Below the pieces are notes generated by a model that worked only from the letters and a program-made list of their open reading frames with translations, searched no databases and had not been told where the DNA came from. This document shows positions 58,136 through 64,000 of a stretch of DNA of 64,000 nt, one piece after another; the stretch's first letter is position 1; each line of letters opens with the position of its first letter. The position numbers and the translations under genes were made by a program. The DNA comes from Xestospongia bergquistia (taxonomy: Eukaryota; Porifera; Demospongiae; Haplosclerida; Petrosiidae): positions 1,587,501-1,651,500 of the forward strand of contig OZ014414.1 of NCBI GenBank assembly GCA_963965975.1, in the 5' to 3' direction.

Positions 58136-59027
58136 TTCACACTTCATATATAACTTTTAAACAAACTAAAATTTGCTGTTTTGCTTTCTGTTGTTTTTCT
58201 CTATAGCAGTTAGAAATAATAATTGTTAAATGAATTATCATGAAAAACGCATGCAACTGCTTTTTATAGCTCAGTGAAGTTTATGGAAGCAAGTATGAAT
58301 TTTTGACACATTTTGCCTGAAATGAGGCCTGATAGCGAGTTGAATATACAACTCATATAATACTGACACACTTCATATAAAACTTTTAAACATAAAATTT
58401 CCTTTCTATTGTTTTTTTGGTTATTTAATAAAATGCCAATAGTTATTCATATAACAAAATAACAAAACAGTAAAATAGCAGTATAACTAACAAAAGTAGG
58501 ACTTGTTGAATGAATTAGTACAAAAAATAATTGTTTAATTGAGAAATGTGACACAATCCCTAAATGCATTCATGCATGAAAGCCAACATTAAGACTGGTT
58601 GTTATGAGCAACAACAATTGAATCAAGTAATTAGTTTTTTGAACATAAATTAATTTTATGCAGCTTAAAACAACAGACAGGTGTATCATTACCCGTATTT
58701 ATGTTACTTATATTAAAGCTTCCCCTTTTCCATTACAACTATTTAGGTGCCTGAGTATAAATTTTCTGTAGACTCTATATGAAACAAGACCTGATAGGTA
58801 TGAAGTTGATGAGTAACAATCAGTACGTATATAACAACTCAACTATTAAGATTGTTTACTGTCAAGATGATCATTATAGAGATTCACTCGATAGGCCATG
58901 TCTACAGTGCTGGCAGAAAAGTCAATACTTTAATGTGAAATTAATACTATTCTAGACCCTATACCTTATCCTTGGAACCTTACTGTGTTAATTTCTCATT
59001 AAAGTACGGCTTTTCCTACCGGGATGG
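58136..59027. other. AT-rich spacer between F4 and the LTR element
   Basis: The first part (to about 58350) is the F4 3' flank shared with F2. A short repeat of TTTCACACTTCATATA occurs at 58133 and again near 58368. The remainder shows no gene or recognised repeat. Confidence 0.45.
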
Positions 59028-59237
59028 TGTAGATAGTGTCCTGTAGTATTTACATCCCACGCATTCAGCCACACCTCACTTAACCTCAAGCCCATGTGGA
59101 ATAGTGACTATGTATAAATGTGTAATTTTAGTTCAGTTAGTTATTCAGTTGTGTTCGTGTTTTTCTCTCTCTTTTTCTCTCTGGTTTATGTGTTCTAGTG
59201 ATAGAGTTAGTTTACATTTATTGTCAATACACTATAT
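59028..59237 (+). repeat. 5' LTR of the Ty3/gypsy-type element
   Basis: About 210 bases. It begins TGTAG/TGTCCTGTAGTATTTACA and ends CAATACACTATA, just before the primer-binding-site-like sequence. The exact first base is uncertain by about ten bases, because the boundary differs slightly from the right LTR. Confidence 0.85.
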
Positions 59238-62200
59238 TGGTGACCCAGACGCTCGATCAAGGAACACGTCAACCGGCGATGAAAATCAACCCGCGCCAAC
59301 CGCCTCAGTTACTTCTGTGTCGCTCAAGATACCTCTATTTTGGCCTGCCGACCCCCAGATATGGTTCGCACAGGTCGAAGCACAGTTTCAGACGAGAAAC
59401 ATCACCTCTCAAAAGACGAAGTACGAATACATAGTCGCTTCTCTCAGTCCAGAATTTGCTACCGAGGTACGAGACTTGGTGTTAACAGTACCCGACACAA
59501 CCCCCTATGACAAGTTAAAGACTGCCCTTATTGGTCGAACCGCCACATTAGAACAGAGGCGCCTTCAACAGCTACTTATTTCCGAGGAGTTAGGTGATGA
59601 TAAACCATCTCAACTTCTCAGACGAATGCAACAACTTCTTGGTGACAAAGGCACTACTATCGACCAATCATTCCTTCGTGAACTCTTCATACAACGTCTT
59701 CCTCCTAACGTCAGGATGGTACTAGCCTCTATAGACAAGATGACACTGACCAAACTGGCTGAGTTAGCAGACAAGGTAGTAGAAGCCACTACACTTGAAT
59801 TCACGTCAACAGCATCTCAACCCACTGTGTCTCCAATTAGTATTCTTTCAGTGGTCAAATCAGAATTATCTCAACTTCGGGAAGAGATTGATCATCTCAA
59901 GAAACGTTTTCACTCTTCCTACCGTGGACGAAGCCAGTCTCGCTCCCGAGGACGTCCACGTTCACTCACTCCATCACGACATCCTACAACCACCCAGCCT
60001 ACTCTCTGTTGGTATCATCAGCAGTTTGGTGAGGCTGCCAAGAAGTGCAGACAGCCATGCAGCTATCAGGGAAACGACCCGGCCAGTCACTAGTGGCGAC
60101 AAGTGTCACTGGCCTCATCTCTACTCGCCTATTTTACATTACAGACACTTCAACTAAACTACGTTTTCTTATTGATACAGGTGCTGAAGTCAGCATCATT
60201 CCTCCCTCTAAGTACAATCAACTACATCAACCCGATAGTCTCCAGCTACAAGCTGCGAACAACACATCCATCACTACCTATGGTAGACGCTCTCTCACTT
60301 TAGACTTAGGATTACGTCGAGTATTTCATTGGGTTTTCATCATAGCACAAGTCAAAACTCCAATTTTAGGTGCAGACTTCTTAAGACATTATGGATTATT
60401 AGTGGACATGGGAAAGAGGTGTCTCACAGACAGTTTGACCTCCTTAAAGGTTAATGGGATCACCTCTACTCAGCCCTCCCTCCAGCCCACACTCCTGCCT
60501 AATCAACCACAGAACACTTACCAAGCCCTCCTCCAGGAGTTTCCCTCAGTCATCCACATCCAACCTTATAATTACAATACCCCAATTAAGCATACTGTGA
60601 CTCATCATATCTCTACTGAAGGTCCTCCAGTACATTGTTCTCCTTGTCGTCTATCCCCAGACCGTATGCGTATTGGTCGTCAGGAATTCGACCACATGTT
60701 GCAATTAGGAATAATCTGACCCTCTTCTAGCAGTTGGGCTTCTCCTCTCCATATGTTCCCTAAGAAAGAACCTGGTGACTGGCGCCCATGTGGAGACTAC
60801 CATGCCCTGAATAACAAGACAGCCACAGACCGCTACCCCATTCCTCACATACAGGACTTTACAGCAAACCTGCATGGTTCTACTATCTTTTCTAAGCTGG
60901 ACCTAGTACATGCTTACCATCAGATACCAGTGGAACCTAGTGACATTCCTAAAACAGCCATCACGACCCTGTTCAGACTATTTGAATTTGTTCGGATGCC
61001 ATTCGGACTACGTAACTCAGCACAATCGTTTCAGCGATTTATTGACCAAGTTCTTCACGGTGTTACGAACACGTATGCATACATAGATGATGTCCTTATT
61101 GCCAGTGCTACTCCAGAAGAACATCAGGAACACTTACGCACAGTCTTACAACGATTCACAGAGCATGGTATTGTCATTAACCCCTCCAAGTGTGAACTTG
61201 GAGTTCCACAGCTCACCTTTCTCGGACATCTCGTTGATTGTCATGGTATATGTCCGTTACCTGAGAAAGTACAAACTCTTATTGACTATCCACAACCTCA
61301 CACTCATTGCAACTTGAGTGAGTTTTTAGGTTTTGTAAATTTTTATCATCGTTTTGTACCATTATGCCCATGTTCTTTCCTCTCTCCATAGGTTCCTCAC
61401 TAAGAATACTAAGGAAATAGAGTGGACACCAGATGCCGTTACAGCTTTTCACAAAATCAAAGAGGTGTTAGCCGAAGCTACACTACTCAACCATCCTAAA
61501 CCAGATACTCCATTATCTCTAGAAACTGACGCTTCCGATACCGCTATTGGTGCCGTGTTACAACAGTATGTTGATGGTATGTGGCAACCTATATCATATT
61601 ATTCCAGGACTCTCACTCATACAGAACGTCGATACAGTAATTTTGATCGAGAGCTCTTGGCAATTCACCAGTCCATCAAACATTTTCGATATTTCCTTGA
61701 AGGACTGGAATTCCGTGTTTTAACAGACCACAAACCGTTGACACACATTGCTACACTCTCATCCCACCCTGATTGACACTCCCCTCGTCAAATTCGTCAC
61801 CTCGACTACGTCCTTCAGTTTACTTCTGACATATGACATGTCAAAGGCAGTGACAACCCAGTTGCTGATGCGTTATCACAAGCTAATATCAACACAATAC
61901 CAGAATACCTTTCCAGCCCTTGATTTCCAGGGTATGGCCACAGCTCAGACTAATGATCCTGAACTTAAGGAATATCTGGTATCTACATCTTCATCATTAG
62001 ATCTAAAACCAGTACCATTACCGTTCTCAGACTTCACTATCATTTGTGATGTTTCAAATGGTATGCCACGCTCATTTGTACCGACCCCTTTTCGTCGTAA
62101 AGTGTTTGACGTACGTCATGGTCTCTCACACCCAGGCATACGAGCATCTCACAAACTTATAGCCAGTCGATATGTCTGGCCCAGCATGTACAGAGATATT

Positions 62201-63302
62201 AAGAATTGGACTCGTACGTGTGTAGCATGTCAATCATCTAAGATACAGCGTCATACAGTTACTCCTCTTAGTTCTTTCTCTACACCTGACAACAGATTTA
62301 GTAAGCTTCATCTCGATCTGGTTGGCCCACTCCCAGTCTCACAAGGCTACACTTATCTACTAACTATCATTGATCGTTTTACTCGGTGGCCAGAGGCCGT
62401 TCCTCTCCGTGAGATTACAGCTAAAGAAGTGGCAAAAGCTTTTATTGCAAACTGGATTTCTAGGTTTGGCGTACCAGCTACTGTCACTACAGATCAAGGT
62501 CGCCAATTTGAATCCATTCTCTGGGCTGACTTATTTAAAATCATAGGAGTTCATCGTATTCGTACAACAGCGTATCATCCCATTGCCAATAGTCTTGTCG
62601 AACGTTTTTACCGACAATTGAAGTCGGCGTTGAAAGTACTCCCATCTTCTGTACACTGGGTCAACGCCCTACCATTAATACTCCTAGGTATAAGGACTAC
62701 CTTGAAAGAAGACATAGGATGTACAGCAGCAGAACTTGTATATGGAACTGTACCACGTATCCCAGGACAAATTCTATCACCATCTGTTTTGAAATCCACT
62801 GACGATCCTTCTAATTTTGTTACTACTCTAAGAACAGTCATGAACTCATTACAAGCCGTACCTCCTTGATCACAGGAACGTAAGAGTTACATTAACTCAG
62901 CTCTTTCTACATGTACTCATGTTTTTATTCGTTATGACGGTGTACGATCTTCACTACAACGTCCTTACGATGGACCATACAGAGTTATTAAACGTCAAAA
63001 GAAGCATTTTACTGTTAATGTGAATGGACAACATAAAGTTATTTCTCTTGATCGCCTTAAACCAGCTTTTTTGTCTCTACCTGGTAACTTTAATTCATTT
63101 ACAATCAATTCTCCTAATACAAACAATAATAATGACCCCAGTGGTTCTTCTAATTCAAACAGTAAGGACAACTCTAGTAGTTCTGTCAACTCCCATCCAC
63201 CACTCGTTACTCGTTCTGGACGACAAGTTCATTTTCCTACTTGTCTTGATCTTTGATATTACACTTACTATTTTGTTCGTCTCCTCACTGGTGGGGGAGT
63301 TA

Positions 63303-63520
63303 TGTAGTGTCCTGTAGTATTTACATCCCACGCATTTAGCCACACCTCACTTAACCTCAAGCCCATGTGGAATAGTGACTATGTATAAATGTGGTTTTTC
63401 TGTAATTTTAGTTCAGTTAGTTATTCAGTTGTGTTCGTATGTTTTTCTCTCTCTTTTTCTCTCTGGTTTGTGTGTTCTAATGATAGAGTTAGTTTACATT
63501 TATTGTCAATACACTATATA
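63303..63520 (+). repeat. 3' LTR of the Ty3/gypsy-type element
   Basis: About 217 bases and nearly identical to the 5' LTR; it ends CAATACACTATA. No convincing target-site duplication was found next to the two LTRs. Confidence 0.85.
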
Positions 63521-63606
63521 CTATTATCATATAGGGTCTGGAATTAAATGGTCCCTTCAGGATTTGTATTAGTGCACGTGATTGTCAGCCCATTGCCTCG
63601 TTTAAT

Positions 63607-64000
63607 ATGTCATACTCGAGAAAAAGACCTCTAGAGCAAAAGGAATCAGAAGGTGATTTCAAACAGAAGCAAGAAAAGTTTGATGGTAGGACTAGTATTA
63701 AAATGATAGTCTATTTGTCTCTAATTGCTAATTGATAGAAGCGTCATGTGAGGAGAGTCAAGGAAGCTCCATTGCCAGCACAGTATCTAAAACAACAAAT
63801 GAACTACGTGAGTTAGTCATTTCTTGATGCTTTATTAAAATGTTTTCTTAAAATTCACTTTTATATCATTTTTAGGTGTTGATAATATAAAAAACATTTT
63901 AAATACTTTAAAGCAGGGCCGTTTTTCAAGTAGCATGTGGTATTCTCTTGGTATTCAGTTGGGATTACTGCCGGCTACTCTGAAAGATATTGAAGCTAAC
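63607..64000 (+). CDS. Gene G: 5' part of a Death-domain gene, cut by the window edge
   Basis: Three short exons with matching phase-1 junctions: 63607-63685 (MSYSRKRPLEQKESEG, basic/acidic and polar), 63739-63807 (Ser-rich, EESQGSSIASTVSK) and 63876 to beyond 64000. The third encodes the start of a Death domain: a tryptophan followed by YSLGIQLGLLPATL and DIEAN, the same W-LGLxLGLL opening as the Death domain of gene A. Each exon is too short to stand out as an open frame. The remainder of the domain and whatever follows it lies outside the window. Probably another member of the local Death-fold gene group, but on the plus strand and 36 kb from gene C. Confidence 0.65.

Larger units (their letters stand above)
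59028..63520 (+). mobile_element. Ty3/gypsy-type LTR retrotransposon (fossil, broken)
   Basis: Two direct LTRs of about 210 bases frame a 4.1-kb interior on the plus strand. A primer-binding-site-like TGGTGACCCAGAC directly follows the left LTR, and a purine-rich tract (GGTGGGGGA) precedes the right one. The parts, in order, are a gag-like region (about 59.3-60.1 kb), an aspartic protease (about 60.1-60.4 kb), reverse transcriptase (about 60.75-61.4 kb), RNase H (about 61.4-61.8 kb) and an integrase with zinc-binding and DDE-type core regions (about 62.1-62.9 kb). RT before integrase places it in Ty3/gypsy (Metaviridae). No envelope region is seen. The gag and pol regions overlap in different frames, as is usual for the family. 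The element looks broken, with about three or four interruptions in pol. The LTRs differ at only a few places, so the insertion is fairly recent. Its base composition is less AT-rich than the neighbours. Confidence 0.92.

Noticed and set aside
1-64000. tRNA, rRNA or bacterial-type operon features
   Set aside because: No cloverleaf with A and B boxes or rRNA-like sequence was noticed by eye, and the intron-rich gene structure shows eukaryotic nuclear DNA; a tRNAscan run could still find a missed tRNA.

Overview
The window looks like nuclear DNA of an early-branching animal, most likely a demosponge of the Amphimedon type. The evidence is AT-rich sequence, compact intron-rich genes with many GT-AG introns of about 50-150 bases, an animal exportin-4, and several families I recall as expanded in sponges (Death-fold/LRR proteins, IgGFc-binding plus Calx-beta proteins, beta-helix plus multi-pass membrane proteins). 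The species is an inference. I saw no rRNA, convincing tRNA or CRISPR array.

Layout. 0.5-1.7 kb (+): a GT10 alpha-1,3-fucosyltransferase whose membrane anchor and catalytic part lie in different frames. 2.0-10.6 kb (-): a tandem family of four-exon, four-pass membrane proteins (three intact, one deleted), separated by microsatellites, MITE-like elements and a pogo-like relic. 10.6-12.5 kb: intergenic duplications. 12.6-27.4 kb (-): three adjacent genes with Death-fold domains. Gene A (991 aa) is Death, two CARD-like domains, an orphan domain of about 200 residues, coiled coil and LRRs. Gene B (731 aa) is a shorter paralogue without the Death domain. Gene C (998 aa) is Kelch, coiled coil, ZU5-like, a hydrophobic segment and a C-terminal Death domain. 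27.8-37.2 kb (+): exportin-4, 20 exons, head-to-head with gene C.

37.9-58.3 kb (+): a membrane-protein cluster. It holds a beta-helix/multi-pass protein (gene E) followed by IgGFc-binding/Calx-beta/single-pass receptor-like genes (F series). The whole block was duplicated: 39.3-49.96 kb corresponds to 50.3-58.35 kb. The second block has decayed; gene E is 5'-truncated there and an F gene lost its ligand-type domain by deletion. 59.0-63.5 kb: a Ty3/gypsy-type LTR retrotransposon, treated as a fossil. 63.6 kb to the edge (+): the first exons of another Death-domain gene.

Reading of the whole. The region looks like a self/non-self or innate-signalling neighbourhood: intracellular Death-fold scaffolds, surface proteins with tyrosine-bearing tails, and tandem duplication with pseudogene formation, with one housekeeping gene (XPO4) between them. 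That functional link is inference. Exon boundaries of genes A, B, C, F1 and XPO4 were worked out by hand; each chain of splice phases closes on a single frame.
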